Origin: Symsagittifera roscoffensis
Lineage: Eukaryota > Xenacoelomorpha > Acoela > Convolutidae
Direction of reading: 5' to 3'
DNA length: 64,000 nt
Assembly (NCBI RefSeq): GCF_963678635.1
Contig: NC_087062.1
Span: 46,211,758-46,275,757 of the forward strand
Shown: piece after piece, positions 12,761 through 24,490 of the stretch
Numbering within the stretch: the stretch's first letter is position 1
How the letters are laid out: each line of letters begins with the position of its first letter
Translations under genes and position numbers: made by a program
Notes under the pieces: model-generated
Database searches by the model: none
Told to the model about the DNA's origin: nothing
What the model saw: only the letters and a program-made list of their open reading frames with translations

Positions 12761-13236
12761 CTGGTATAATTTGCTTGGAGGAACCAAAAAAATCGAGTGA
12801 AGCTGCTTTGAACAGTCATGTTCATAAATTCGAAATATCGTGAGCTGTTTCGAAATAAAAAACAGACAAAGATGCACTTCGCATACACGACCAATATTAA
12901 CACAGATAGCGCTAGAACAAACCGAGTTTTGATGCACTTTTACAAATTACTTTCACAACTCAATTTAAAACGTCACGACCTACTCGCTCGTTTTACTCTT
13001 AGACAAACTCTTGAACTTCAAACCGGTTTTTATCGACACTAGGACATTTTTTTGCACTTCGCCCGAAATTCAATGGTCGGAACAATTACACGTCACAGCC
13101 TCGACCTGAGCTCAGCAATCAGCATAACCAATTGAAACAGCAAAACAACGAGTTTCGGTATTCTATTATAAGAAATTGCCTTTGTTGCGTTGGCGTATTG
13201 AAGGGAACTAAAAAGGGGTAACTATCTATTTTACGC

Positions 13237-13451
13237 CTACTTCCTCTCTTGATTCACTTTGGGAGACTTGGGAGATTTTGAGGGAATAGCGACTGGCACC
13301 GGCACCCTCTGTTTGAACTCCTCGTACTCGTCCTCTATGAGCCGCTGTATCTGCTTCGCCTCCTGGTTCAGGGGCTTCCCGTCTGTGTCGTACATGAGTG
13401 AGAAAATACTCTTCACCGGTGGCTCCTCTTCAGTCGAGGCATTAGCACTGC
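13237..13451 (-). CDS. Unrecognised disordered protein, exon 6 (last)
   Basis: Encodes 70 residues and a TAG stop. After a TTGGCAG acceptor the exon gives an acidic start (STEEEPPV), then a compact segment KSIFSLMYDTDGKPL and a charged helix (IQRLIEDEYEEFKQRV), ending in a Pro/Ser/Lys tail. It joins in phase to exon 5. The short conserved-looking block would be the best probe for orthologues. I do not recognise a family. Confidence 0.65.
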
Positions 13452-13641
13452 CTGCCAATTTTTTATCAAGGTGCATTTACAAACTTTTTTAAAAAATATG
13501 TTAACGAGCGATCGCCAAAAAAAATAAGGCACCATTTTTTCTATGCGTTCACATTTCTAGATGACGTTTAATTTTGGATATTTAAACCTTCGAACAATAA
13601 AAACGTCTTCAGCAACGCTGTGAATGCACGTCGATACCAAC

Positions 13642-14172
13642 CAGCCTCGTCTCCTTTGCCCATCGAAGACTTCGGCGATTTCTTAGCAGCCTTGCCGTTA
13701 TTTTTCTTATTGCCGCTCATTTTAGACACACTGTGAGGTCTCTCCAAACTGTTCACTTGTTTTTGTAAATTCTCAATCCTCTGCTGAGCCCTCTTGAATC
13801 TCTCTGCAGGGTCAAATGTTGGATCACTGAAGTACCTGTTGTACCTTCCTAGACTTGTACTCCTCTCTTGAGGCAGTTCCATAAACTTCTTATTGGGTGG
13901 CTTCAAGTTTTTCGGATGTTTCATTGCTGACTTCAAGGATGCATTGTGCTCACTCTGGTCAACCTGTGTTTCATGTACCTTTTGCGGGTGCGTGGATTTG
14001 CGCCTTTTCGGTTCGACAATTTTGCTATTATTTTCACTTTTGTTGACGCTTTCTTTTTCTTTTGCATGCGTCGCTTTTGTTGGCCGAGTCAGCGTGTTTT
14101 TGGCACGTGAAAACCGATTAGGGGACTGTTCTTTTTCCTCATCCACTTCTTCGTACATACTCTTCCTCGCCG
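13642..14172 (-). CDS. Unrecognised disordered protein, exon 5
   Basis: Enters after a TTGTTATAG acceptor, needing one base from exon 4. About 177 codons: Lys/Glu/Ser-rich and mostly disordered, with a segment STSLGRYNRYFSDPTFDP followed by a predicted coiled-coil helix (AERFKRAQQRIENLQKQVN). The donor is uncertain: GTTGGT after 13642 keeps phase with exon 6, but GTGCAT slightly further downstream would also. Reading on without splicing gives a short hydrophobic end near 13568, probably intronic. Confidence 0.65.
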
Positions 14173-15394
14173 CTATAACAATCCGGATTTAATACAGATA
14201 ATTAAATATCTTTTATGATCATTATAATTTTTGAATTAGCCATATACATAAACTGCATAGACCGTGCTTTTACAGCCCTTCATGTAACAATTGACAAGTT
14301 GTTTGAAACTTGTACTCCAAGTTTATCTGACTATTTTCGTCTAAGATGAGCATGAATGATAGCAGAGTTTACAGCTTAAAACTCTTCAAAGGAGATTTAA
14401 AGTCAAGCGACTTAGTTTACTTAGCCTCAAGACAAACTACTGATTGATGTCGGATTTCAGGGCAAACTGTGATGATTCAAACTATCGCAGCTCAGTTCAA
14501 ATAACTGATAGTCTCATTGTAGAATAATTGATCTATATTTTTATCATGATTGGACTAACAGCATGCGTTACTTTCGCTTTGATAATTATCATGGGTCCAT
14601 TTGAATTAAATTTTTTCAGCTTGAAAAAATAATTGCAAAAAAATGGTAGTCACCTTTCACTTTGCGCAATTTTACTCTCCAATGTTAACTTCCCTCCTCG
14701 CCACCTATAAGATCTGTTTTTATCCTGATATCCTTTTTTTTATTATTTTCTGCCCATTCTGCTCAATTTTGATCTGGTTATTATAAGAATATGACCTCAA
14801 TTACTTCGAAGGCGCCGTCAACTTCAAAGTTGGCATTAAAAAAAACCGTTTTTTTGTAACGTTTCCGTTTCAAGAAAACGAACGTTTAAAATATGCTTAC
14901 GTATCATTCTCGGTATGAATCGAATGTAAGCAAGAAGGATCTTGCCTGTCTTAATTAGTTACAAAAATATTGATTGAAAAGAACTCTATAAACAGTGTCA
15001 ATAAACTCAAGACCAAAAAAAGACCAATTGGTTTTTTCGAAGCATTCTCAGCTTTCAACTGAAAAAGAATTTTATCTGAAAATTGGAATTTCAAGAGATT
15101 TCTATGATTGATATATGTTTTCGAAAAATAGATCCAACTGGAGAATCTGGACCAAACGAATTTTTTATCCAGTAGGAAATTTAAAAATTTAAGTTTAGGT
15201 CTATACTCTCATCACATTGTTAAACGTCATTTACACTTAGGTTATTGTAGAGCAAAATTTGATTCGTTTCATCAAATGAATTTGAATTGAACTTTACAAA
15301 AATCAAAAACTAAATCAAACTTGAAGTGTGATCAATACTTCGTCTTTTTCGTGAAAAAAAACCACACGACCTAAAAGGTGTCTTCAATTCAGAA

Positions 15395-15570
15395 GTAATA
15401 GATAGATCACAAGCTCATCTTACGTTTTAAAAAACAAACCAAATCTCCGATAACTTTGTTTCATTTTAAAACACTTCTCTCCAAATCATTCATTGACACT
15501 TAAAAAGTAATAAATAGATCACAAGCTTATCTTACATTTTAAAAAATGAACGATATCTCGGATAACTTTG
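15395..15570. repeat. Local tandem duplication, about 110 bp apart
   Basis: ATAGATCACAAGCTCATCTT at about 15403 and ATAGATCACAAGCTTATCTT at about 15509 begin two similar stretches that continue through TTTTAAAAAA and GATAACTTTG. An intronic duplication of about 80-110 bp. Confidence 0.65.
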
Positions 15571-16139
15571 CTTGATTTAAACAACGCGTTCTATTCAGTT
15601 GCAAGATTCTTTCCATCAAAATTCGGTAGAAAAAATTACAAGGCGCGGATTTTCAGTCGTTATTCCGACTGCATCAAAAACTGCAAAAAGTTTTTTCTGC
15701 TTTCAGGAATGTCCTTCAAATAAATGTCACAAATGAGGACAATTTGAGCAAGTAAAAAGCAAGCAAGTAAATCTTTTTAGATTCACTTAACTATTTCACT
15801 TGCTGAAAAAAATTAAACTTTTCTTTCTCTCCCCATTACAATACCTTACCGCGAGAATTTCCACGGAATTTTTAATGAAAAAAAACATGTTTATTAGACA
15901 GAGGCGAAGCTGTGCTTCGCATCACTTGCGATACAAAACAAGAAAGCTGCTAAGTCGGAAAAAAATCGAAAACGTCGAAAAAACGAGTTCTATCGAAATG
16001 AATGAGGCTAGTTTAAAAAACACCGAGACAATAGAAGGTAGAATAAGCATCGGAAAACAATTTACCAAGCTGTAACAAAGCCGAAAACACCTTAGCAGAA
16101 ATCCTTTAAGCCGAAAAAAACAGACTTAAGACTTATAAA

Positions 16140-16440
16140 AAGCCCTGCTTGCCCTCAAAACACACACACACATACTAAAATTTATTTGCTCGTCACCAGA
16201 AACAAATTGAGGTGTCTAAGCCTATATATTTTCGGCCAAAACTTATTAAGATAAAATGGCAAAAAAGCCAAAACAAATTCGAAAAGTTATTAAGTCCTAC
16301 TCACCCTCAAAACACACACACACACACGTACAAACTTTTTTTCTCTCATCGAAAGACGCAAACAGAGGCCATTAATCTGATGTAATATAAGCCGAAACTT
16401 ATCAAGGAGGGAAAAGAATAGAAAAAAAAATCAAAAGCCG
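16140..16440. repeat. Two similar units with CA microsatellites
   Basis: CCCTCAAAACACACACACAC occurs near 16152 and again near 16306, each followed by related text including GCCGAAACTTAT or GGCCAAAACTTATT. A weaker third relative lies near 7735-7790. Probably fragments of one interspersed repeat with an unstable CA tract. Confidence 0.6.
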
Positions 16441-16659
16441 AAAAAAATGTTATCATGAAAATCTATGATTTCTATTAAAATTTTAAAGCATTTTGTGCGA
16501 TCTAGAGGAACAACTCAAAAATAGGACACTAAGCCCATAAAATATGGGCCGAAATCATTCAGGCAGAATCAAGTTTTGAAGAGATAAAAAATAATAATAA
16601 AATATACAAAAATAAGGCTAGTAAGATTACAAACAGCAGCAAAAAATCAAAACACTAAA

Positions 16660-17050
16660 AGCAACTACAATGTAACTTACGTACAACAGCAAAAAAATTC
16701 TAAGCTATGGCAACTAATCCGACGAAACATAAGCAGACAAATAATAGGCCGACAATTTTTCATGACGGAATATTTACCGTTTAAAAAAAAACAGGTACTG
16801 TTAGATTTGACCCAAGCACCTTTGCCGTCCCAGGCGTATTCGTTATCCTCAGACCAAATGCGCCGGAGAGGCAAAAAAAAATTTGAATTTATTATGAACT
16901 GGACCTAAATTCACCAATTCTTATTTCGACCATTCTGTAAACAAAGTTAGTAACGGGCAAAAAAAGTCTAGAACCCGATTGCAAAATCCTTGCTTATCGC
17001 AAAGGTAAAAATGTGATAGCTATTTTCTGTGCTACTTGCACAGCTGTACT
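16660..17050 (-). repeat. SINE-like copy
   Basis: Minus-strand text near 16865-16800 resembles the tRNA-like head of the other copies but with a damaged box B. The flank TCCTTGCTTATCGCAAAGG at 16987 and TGTGCTACTTGCACAG at 17029 match other members. Confidence 0.45.
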
Positions 17051-17089
17051 ATTTAGACAATTATTTTTGAAATATTAAATCCGGATGAC

Positions 17090-17477
17090 CTATTTTGTCG
17101 TGTGAAGGGCTGTAAAGGTCACTATAGTCTGAGGCCTTATAAGCGCCTTCCTTTTTACGCTCCCCATAGCCCACATATTCATCCGTGGTTGTCATCAGCG
17201 AGTCCGCGCTGTGACTGATCGAGCGATCAGATGAAGCGCTATTGTTACACTCATCGGTTATCTCGTCGTAGAAGTTCTCACTGGTGTCTAGTGAGTCCTC
17301 GAACTTAGTACTAGCGCACTGAGATTGACTTCTACGTTCATCGTAGACATTAGACTGATACATGCTCACACTAGGGTTGTTTCTAGATTTAGGTCTCAGA
17401 GATACATTTCCATGCTGACCTTTTTGGTTGACGATGTGCTGCTGATATTGGTGGTTCTGCACTTGTTGATTCCACAT
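17090..17477 (-). CDS. Unrecognised disordered protein, exon 4
   Basis: Begins with ATGTGGAATCAACAAG after a TTTGTGCAG acceptor, phase 0, and encodes 129 residues plus one base. It is Gln/Asn-rich at first (HQYQQHIVNQ), then Ser/Asp/Glu-rich with several tyrosines in acidic context (ENFYDEITDE, DEYVGYGE, SDYSDLYSP), which could be phosphorylation sites. The frame stays open to a stop at 17061, so an alternative short form ending in this exon is possible. The GTCATC donor is non-optimal but phase-compatible with exon 5. Confidence 0.6.
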
Positions 17478-17744
17478 CTGCACAAAAACTTTCGATTTGG
17501 TTCAGGAAGACGTTGAAAGAACTGGATGAACTATTTTTAGCATTTAGGAATTGAGTTTTTGCTCGTTCGCTGTTTTTAGTGAAACCGTTCGCAGCCCAAC
17601 CCTAACTGCACGATAAGATAACTTTTCGATCAATACAGCAATTTCAAGAGATTAAGAGTGGTGACCAAAAGAATTGTGCCAACATAACTTTTATACTTAA
17701 AAACTCATAAGTTGGAAAAAAGAAAACTCTGATTTGCGGCGCAC

Positions 17745-17945
17745 CTGTTCAAATTTTGGGAAGTTGGGACAGGAAGGGTAGTGATTCTGGTGGTACCCTT
17801 CATGAGGATGGTGCGATTGGGGGTGGTGAGGCATTGCTGGTAGCTGCTGCTGCTCTATTCCGTTGTTGTGGGTCGCATGTACTCCACAGGGAGGAGGCTG
17901 ACCCGTGTTGTAGTGGTGTTGTAGCTGGTGGTACATCGACACCGC
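17745..17945 (-). CDS. Unrecognised disordered protein, exon 3
   Basis: Exactly 67 codons, phase 0 at both ends, between a CTGTTCAG acceptor and a CAG/GTGCGC donor. The peptide is His/Gln/Pro-rich (HQLQHHYNTGQPPP, PHHPQSHHPHEGYH), typical of a low-complexity scaffold region. Because it is in phase at both ends it could be skipped without breaking the frame. Confidence 0.65.
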
Positions 17946-18761
17946 CTGAACAGAAACACAGTTTAAAAGGGAAACATTTTTAAAGAGCAAACAAGGAAAT
18001 GTGCATACCATTATAGTAATTTTTGGCAGCGTCCCTTGATGGCCACAGAACCGTATTGTAATGAATAATTGCAAAAAAGTATTAGTGTTTCACAATGCTG
18101 AACATCCAAACATTTAGAAAAAGAATTTCAGAGACTTCTACAAAGATTTAAAAAAGAAAATTGATCAGATTACACGGGATTTGATTCACGACCAAATGGC
18201 AATTTTTATTAATACTGCGGGCCGTACAAGATTTGAAAAACAGGTGAACAAGGTTAGTGCTGGAAAAAAGTGTATTATTTGGTTGCAATACCCACGCTGT
18301 ATGACTTTTCCAAGGACAATATTTTTTTTGTTAAAGAAATTTAAGCGTAGCCTTTAATACAGTCCCACAATACGTTCTCTCGATTGAACTCCTTAGATTT
18401 GGCAGGGTAGTTTTCGAAAAAATTTCAAAAAAATGGGCTAAGAATTCCCCTCACAGACTTTTTCGGAAGCTGTAGAAAGTGGGGTACGGTAAAAAGAGAC
18501 TAGGTGTATATGCAATCACCCAGTGAGTGGGTGTTTTCTACTTACCACCTTTTTGGATATCAGAAAAGTAATTTTTGGGGAAAACTTTAATTTTTGAGAA
18601 AAGTTTTAAAAATTTCCTAAGGTCCCAAAAATAATAATAAAAAAACCAAATCCCGTATAATTTCATGACACCTATTTTCAAGTTATGGGCTAAGAACTTA
18701 GCCCAAAATTTTGAGTAAGTATTAGCAAATACTTCGATCAAGAAAGTAATATATTTTCTAC

Positions 18762-19258
18762 CTGTTGAAGTAACCTTTCGAACTCTTGCTGTTTAACGTA
18801 TGTAGCAGGATCTTCCATTTTGTTCCTCAAAAACTTTGGCTCCTGTCGCAAAAAGGGGTTCTTTGGTGTTCGGCGCAAAACTTCTGCTTCCACTGGTCGT
18901 TCTGGCATGTGGTTGAACACAAACGGCTTAGCGTGGAACGCAGGGGTCGGCTCATATTGCATGTTTGTTGCGGGTGCGACAAACATATTGTTAGATGGCA
19001 TCTGAGGTGCCGCGTTTCTTACATCCCCATAAGCAATGTTAGCAGAATTAACTGGAGGCAAGGGCACATTTTTGTGCGCGAACTGAAACTTAGAGTCTGC
19101 AGGGGGATATCTTTGGTCAACGAACATTTGCTGCAGAGCATGTTGAGGTTGCGGTCCCAGCTGTGACTGAGGTCTGTCATCATTTGTAACGCTGCTTAAA
19201 ACTGATCCCTTGAGAGGTCGCACATTGTTCATGTAACCAGTATAATTCCTAGTTGGGT
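18762..19258 (-). CDS. Unrecognised disordered protein, exon 2
   Basis: 497 bases: two bases complete a codon from exon 1, then 165 codons, ending CAG/GTAGAA in phase 0. It carries DPTRNYTGYMNNVRP at the start, a long Pro/Gln/Asn-rich stretch, then a more ordered end (FLRQEPKFLRNKMEDPATYV, then KQQEFERLLQQ). Both splice sites are good consensus and phases agree with neighbours. Confidence 0.7.
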
Positions 19259-20059
19259 CTAAAATGTGGGTTTAAATTCCAATTTTTCAAATTATTGATG
19301 GTACTGTCTTAAAAAAAAACAAGAATGGCCGGTTCTGTGCAAATAGGAATACCCCATCTGATTATTTAAGGAAACAAAAAATCAAAACAAAAAAAATTAC
19401 TAGGGCTGCTTTTTGAACAAAACGGGATAAAATTGGTTGATACTTTGATGCACAGCTAATATTATTCGTATTCAAACTCATCGAGATTTCAAAATATTCT
19501 GTTTAGTATTTAATTAGTGCGATGGAACGTTTTCTGCGCATTTTGTCTAATTCATTCTAATTTAAGAACTCAATTTTCTTCATTGAGTGATATTAATTTC
19601 TGATACTTCGATTCAAAAAAGCAACTCAATTGAAAAAAAAAATCTATTAAAATAAATTGACAAGGTTCTCCTTGACTGAACAAATCAGCTTGTTTTGACT
19701 CGCTTCCTCAACCAACTCATTTCTACATATTTCGAAGTTTATTATTTTGATTCTAAGATTTATTTTACATTGCAGACAACTTTGCTAAATTTATCCGGTC
19801 AGCGCTAATTTCGACATGAAATTTCACGAAAACTTCATGCCTGAACCAGATAATTTGTTATAGTTTTTTCTTTTCGATAAAGATTTTGACAATTCAGACC
19901 CTATTGAAGGCGTAAACAATGAAGCTGGGGAAACACAAAAGAACGCCTCTAAAACAGAGCTAGATATTTAATAAACATAATCAACAGACAGTTGAAAATG
20001 TGCCAATCAATAAAGAAAACAAAAGTTACTAAACATTTCACACGAGTTGAGCTATTTTA

Positions 20060-20240
20060 ATAAAAATAACTCAATTATGAGACAACTGGATCTTAACGTA
20101 TTTTTTTTGCTCTGGGAAATCAAATAACTAAATTTCATTTTCGAAACTACATGTCGTTCATTTTCTTTGCGCAAAACCCGCTATCTTATTTGTGAGCGAA
20201 ATAAACCTTCCTTTTGACAAACGAAACTGATTTGAACTTG
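20060..20240. repeat. Dispersed repeat family A, copy 3 (partial)
   Basis: GAGACAACTGGATCTTAACG, a poly-T block, TTTCATTTTCGAAACTACA, GTTCATTTTCTTTGCGC and a TTTTGACAAACGAAACTGAT block follow the same order as the other family A copies, but with many changes. Confidence 0.45.
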
Positions 20241-21226
20241 AAAAGAAATCGAAATTTCCAGTCCTCGGCCGCGCCGTTTGTATATCTTTAAATAGCCTTT
20301 TCTGGCATTTTTCCAATTCCCCTTAACTTTTTCTGAATTTCTATTAATGAAAGAGTATTTAAAATGAAAATTTGTTTTCTAACGGGAAATAAAAATATGT
20401 CAGCGTTAACCATAGAACAAAAATGTCTAACATTTTGTTTGTGTAAATTACCGTAAGAACCGTTTTAGACATCTTCATATTAGTTTCAGGAGGTAGTGTG
20501 AAGCTGGAAAAAAAGAGCCAATTTTCTGAAGGCAGTTTTGAGGCAATTCTGATCTCCGCGTCAATTACGAAACCAACATAACTATCATCGTGTAAAATCC
20601 TTGTAAAAAACATACATTTCAAAAAAGAGGTGCAGCTTTTTTGGCTATGAAATACGAGGCAAAAAGGAGCATAGGCGAATCACAACTTTAGGAAAAACTT
20701 GCATTTTATTGAAGCGGTGGCTAAGAACACTGCATCGGAAAACATACATGCAGCAGAACTTTATTGAAAAAAATCAAAGAAAAAATAGCTTAGAGTTAAA
20801 TAAGGAGCAAATCTTCAAGCATTATGCCAATAATTTTTTTTGCAAATATTCGGATAAAATTGTGAAGTTGAAAAAATGAGATTTCTCACTAAGATCAAGA
20901 TAAATTTTAGTTTAAAAAAAATTTTGAAATTTTTTTTGGCAAATTCAAGGAACAAAAAATCTTGGTTCATTTTCCTCTCCACCTACACCGCCATTTTTTG
21001 CCTGCTCGAACATCAGTAATAACGTACTAAATAAATTTTGTTTAAATAAGATCTAAAAGAATATGCCGACTATTTACGCTTTTTCATACATAATAGGTCT
21101 TCATAACTTACCTTTTCATTATTGTATTTTTTAAAGTAAGCGTAAGACGTCTACTCATATTTAAGTGGGTCCTAGAATTAGTGAATTTACAAATAACAGA
21201 CAAAAAGCAAACGAACCAGCAAAATC

Positions 21227-21446
21227 GGCTCTTTTCCAGTTTCCCTCCCCCTTTCAAATTCAATTTTGAAAAGCTTATTTAACGTTGTTATAATGCAATG
21301 AAATTTGGCGTGGTGAACAAATCGACAACTGTGAACAGATTTGTTTTTCATACTTTACAGCGTAACATCATGCATTTAGCCGTGATAACACGTAAAACAA
21401 ACATAAAACTCGGTATTTTGAAAGGGGGGGGAACTGGAAAAGAGCC
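21227..21446. mobile_element. MITE with about 30-bp terminal inverted repeats
   Basis: The left end GGCTCTTTTCCAGTTTCCC and the right end, ending in GGGAACTGGAAAAGAGCC, are near-perfect inverted repeats that continue through a C/G run and TTTCAAA. The element is about 220 bp, non-coding. Target-site duplication is not clear. Its interior (GTTGTTATAATG, GTGAAC, CATACTTTACAGC) is partly repeated at 21447-21560. Confidence 0.75.
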
Positions 21447-21682
21447 TAATGTTGTTATAATGTAATGAACATTTGCATGGTGAACAATTTGTTCTTCATA
21501 CTTTACAGCAAAAATCATGCATGTAGCCATAATAGCATGTAAAAGTACACAGATAATGGTATAATATCTTTTGAAGTTCTAAACTGCAATAAAAGCGTGA
21601 ACAAAGTTTAAATTCTTTCTTACGACGAGTGAAGTACAGCCTGAACGAAGCACTAAAACCTGGGAAACTAGAAGAGGCCGAA

Positions 21683-21886
21683 TTTCGGCTCTTTTCCATC
21701 CCCCCTCCAGACCTTTGAAAATCAGTTTCGAAAATCGTTTAATCAACATGCAATCAAATTTAAAATTGCGAACAGATTTGTTATTTATATTTTAAATCAT
21801 AATATCACACATTTAGCAATAATAACACATAAAACAACCATAAAAATCGAAAACTTGAAATGTGGTAAGTGGAAAAAAGACCAAAT
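21683..21886. mobile_element. MITE, second copy of the same family
   Basis: Starts with CGGCTCTTTTCCATCCCCCC and ends with AAGTGGAAAAAAGACC; the interior follows the first MITE (GAACAGATTTGTTATT, ACATTTAGCAATAATAACAC). It lies 69 bp from exon 1 of the unrecognised gene. Confidence 0.65.
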
Positions 21887-21954
21887 TTCTTTTTGCAAGT
21901 TCTTCTATAGAGGCACGACAAAATATCTTTTTGAGTCTTGATTTTTAGGCTTAC

Positions 21955-22168
21955 CGAATGGATTTGCCCCATATTGTCTCCCAAATGGAACATAATTCGG
22001 CAACTGCGCATTTCTTTGGATGTAATCTCCAGCTGCAGCAGATGGGATTGGTGGTTGATTAGCCGCATCTGGTTTGCTCTGACTCAGAGCACCATAGCGA
22101 TTGAAATAACTAGCCCTGCTTATTCCGCCGTTACTTTGAAATGCACCTGATGCTGCCCAATCTTCCAT
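21955..22168 (-). CDS. Unrecognised disordered protein, exon 1
   Basis: Starts at the ATG at 22168 (MEDWAASGAFQSNGG) and encodes 71 codons plus one base, up to a clean GTAAGC donor. The peptide is Ala/Ser/Gln/Pro-rich with several aromatic residues (ASYFNRYGAL, YVPFGRQYGANPF). I chose this ATG because the exon has no acceptor-like site just upstream and the frame closes soon after. Six exons together give about 680 aa without any domain I know. Confidence 0.65.
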
Positions 22169-22320
22169 TAGACATTATTTTTCATCAACATATTTTATAA
22201 TAAAATGGCACGTGCTTTTTCTATGTCAACAATTGAGCTGTCATAGGAAAGCTCCCTTAGCTCAAGATATCCAACTTCCATGTGCCCCCGTAATTTAAAA
22301 ACAGACAACCTCATAAAAGA

Positions 22321-22543
22321 TTCGGGCTTTTTTTCTCCCCCCCCCCCCCTCCCCCACCTCACTTGAGCATCAATTTTATGTTGTAACGAGTGGTTTTACA
22401 AGGTTAATTATGAAGACCAAATATGTTTGCCATGGCCTTATTAGTCCGTATGCCAATTTTCATAACAATAGAATAATGTGAACAAAAATTTTTCGTCTGT
22501 AAAATTTTGCAGGTTGGGGGGGGGGAGGAAAAAGAGCTAAGAT
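22321..22543. mobile_element. MITE, third copy with long C/G termini
   Basis: Begins GGGCTTTTTTTCT followed by a run of C, and ends with a run of G then AGGAAAAAGAGCT. The termini pair with each other and are the same type as the MITEs at 21227 and 21683. The interior shares AGACCAAATATGTTTG-like text with 22880-22910. Confidence 0.6.
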
Positions 22544-23479
22544 TCGACGATGAAATACGGAGGCGATGCGGAGCATCACACTACTCGCGATACAAAAATA
22601 TACCCATAAAAACATATAAAAATATATAAAAATACCAGACAGTCTAGTCTGAATTGGGATTTAAAAATACAAAAAAAGCCAATGTGAAAACTGTGCTATA
22701 CTCCATATTTTTCCAAAACAAAGTTTTTCAAGAGTTGACTTTTTCCCTTTCCTCGCTAATTGCAAGGGTAATTATAATTACATTATGACTACGTTAAAAA
22801 TTGTTTTGAAAAGTGAAAATCAAATATGCAAGAAAGTGGAAAAGAGCCTGATTTGTTTATGATTACGCGTCTAATAATTAACCCATGACAAACGTATTTG
22901 GTCTTCATACAAACTTGTAAATCACTTCTTACACCATGAAATTGCTGCTCAAATGAGTTATAATATACAAGTATATTTACGTTAAACTTGGAAAATGCAT
23001 ATGATACACCAAAACGTCCAATTTAGCACAGAATCGAACCCGAGCTCCGCATCACTTGCGATAAAACGAAGGCGTAGAATTACAAACTAGCGCAAAGAAT
23101 TGAAACGGAAATAACAAAATCAGATTTTTTTTGTAAAATTTATCACTTTCAGAAAAACAGTCAAGAAACACAAACAAGCCACAGGCTTTGATTATATTTA
23201 CCGAGCGGTCGCTAAGCCGACAAAACATAGGACAAACGATAGTCCAAATGCTCAATTTTCATCATCATCATTTGTTTCTCACATAGACTATGTTAAAATG
23301 CAATTAGCAAAACAGTAGGTCTTATTTCAAAGCTACGATATTATACACCTCGGCACCAGATATTAGCTCAATATGGCAGTAACGCCAAAATATTATCCGT
23401 TTTTGTATCAGAAAGCGTGGTGTAACCTCAGAAAATTTTCTTGGAAAACAACCGCTAACAGATATATGAGTTAATGAAG
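22544..23479. other. Gene-free stretch with short interspersed fragments
   Basis: Contains the recurring phrase GAGGCGATGCGGAGCATC ... GCGATACAAAAAT at 22560 and a relative at 23035, also found near 10312, 11950 and 15900, plus a MITE-like end GTGGAAAAGAGCC at 22846. No coding sequence supported. Confidence 0.45.
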
Positions 23480-24490
23480 ATGAGCTCTAAATGAAAGAAT
23501 CACACCAGTGTCAGTGCCACCAAAAGTTTCTGACATCTGTGCCAATGCAACTGTTGAACATGTCCAGGAACGGGATGCCATTGTCCTTCAATCTCTCAAA
23601 GGTCAACTCCAGATTAGGGTGTAATGTGTTGACCCGTCCCAGAATGTTGCCACTGGAGTCCCTCCGTGCTGACCTTTATAATGTCCTCCACATAGCGGCC
23701 GAAAAATTTCGCCTTGACCGCGACAGCAGATAACAGCCACTCGAATCTTGTCGGAGCAAACATACTCCTTGCCAGTCATGTTCTAAAACGACTTTAAGTG
23801 AATCTTACTGCATTTACGCTGGAGCCAGATATGACACTTACCACACTGTCGAAGATATGGTCTTGCCTGTCGCCTTTGGGCTGCTACTCAGTTGTGACAT
23901 ACTGCTGATCATCTGAGGCATGTCTTCAAATTGCTTTATCCAGACATTCGCCAGAATGACCACCATGGCGGCTCCCATCGCCACACCATCTCTCTAGATA
24001 TACCACTTATCACCACAGATGAAGCACACGTCGGTTACTGCCAGATGCATGAGCCGTTTGCACGTGACCATTCCAATCAATGTACGGAGGAGAGTCCGCG
24101 CAGTAAAGTATGTCAAAAGCCAGTCCGATAGCTTCGCCTACCAGGACATTCGTGTAGAGACTGACTATTCACATCCAGGGGGAAAATCTCTTCATTTTCT
24201 GCCAATCGGTCAGTGTGATCCTGTTTCTCATGTCTGTGGTAGACGTCTCAATGTTGGCTCCTTGGTTATACTTGAACAATTGGGCAAGCCCCTTGTTGAT
24301 CTTGTAGCAGCTGCCGGGCAGTGTTCTGTTTGTGTACCTTCGCCAAACCATATAACCTGACCAGTTCGGTTAAACTTGTCTTCGATCTTTTATGTCGTCT
24401 CGTTACCCAATGTTGAGAGGGTCTCAACTGGTGGCAATTGAGGATGCCGTTCAATTTGCAGAAGTAGTCAGCGTCCGACATCAAACAAAA
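23480..24490 (-). pseudogene. Penelope-like element reverse transcriptase remnant
   Basis: Read on the minus strand in shifting frames, the order of motifs is that of Penelope-like RTs: LYGLAKVHK (24400-24370), then a PGS-Y-NK-LA segment with GANIETSTTD (24330-24240), DWNGHVQT-like text, DGVAMGAAMVVILANV (about 23985-23935) corresponding to the DGVSMGSPL block, and VNTLHPNLELTFE followed by GIPFLDM (about 23640-23550). The frame is broken several times and the catalytic YxDD block and GIY-YIG endonuclease were not found intact. This is an old, immobile fragment. Confidence 0.7.

Larger units (their letters stand above)
10039..13236. other. Intergenic region between the two minus-strand genes
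   Basis: This 3.2-kb AT-rich gap should contain the promoter and 5' UTR of the srGAP-like gene and the 3' end of the upstream gene. I see no confident core promoter. It holds two SINE-like copies, one family A copy, and fragments ending in TTGCGATACAAAAAT (near 10630 and 11975), a short phrase that recurs at several other places. Confidence 0.5.
14173..17089 (-). other. Intron 4 of the unrecognised gene (2.9 kb)
   Basis: Between a GTCATC donor and a TATAG acceptor. It contains no coding exon I can support, a local duplication near 15400-15570, CA-repeat units at 16140-16440 and a SINE-like copy at 16660-17050. Confidence 0.55.
19259..21954 (-). other. Intron 1 of the unrecognised gene (2.7 kb)
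   Basis: Runs from a GTAAGC donor at 21954 to a TTTTAG acceptor at 19259. It holds family A pieces near 20060-20240, two MITEs at the end nearest exon 1, and otherwise featureless AT-rich DNA. Confidence 0.6.

Noticed and set aside
23931-24360. Plus-strand frames of 60-110 codons
   Set aside because: The minus strand of the same segment carries Penelope-type RT motifs in the right order, so the plus frames are shadows.
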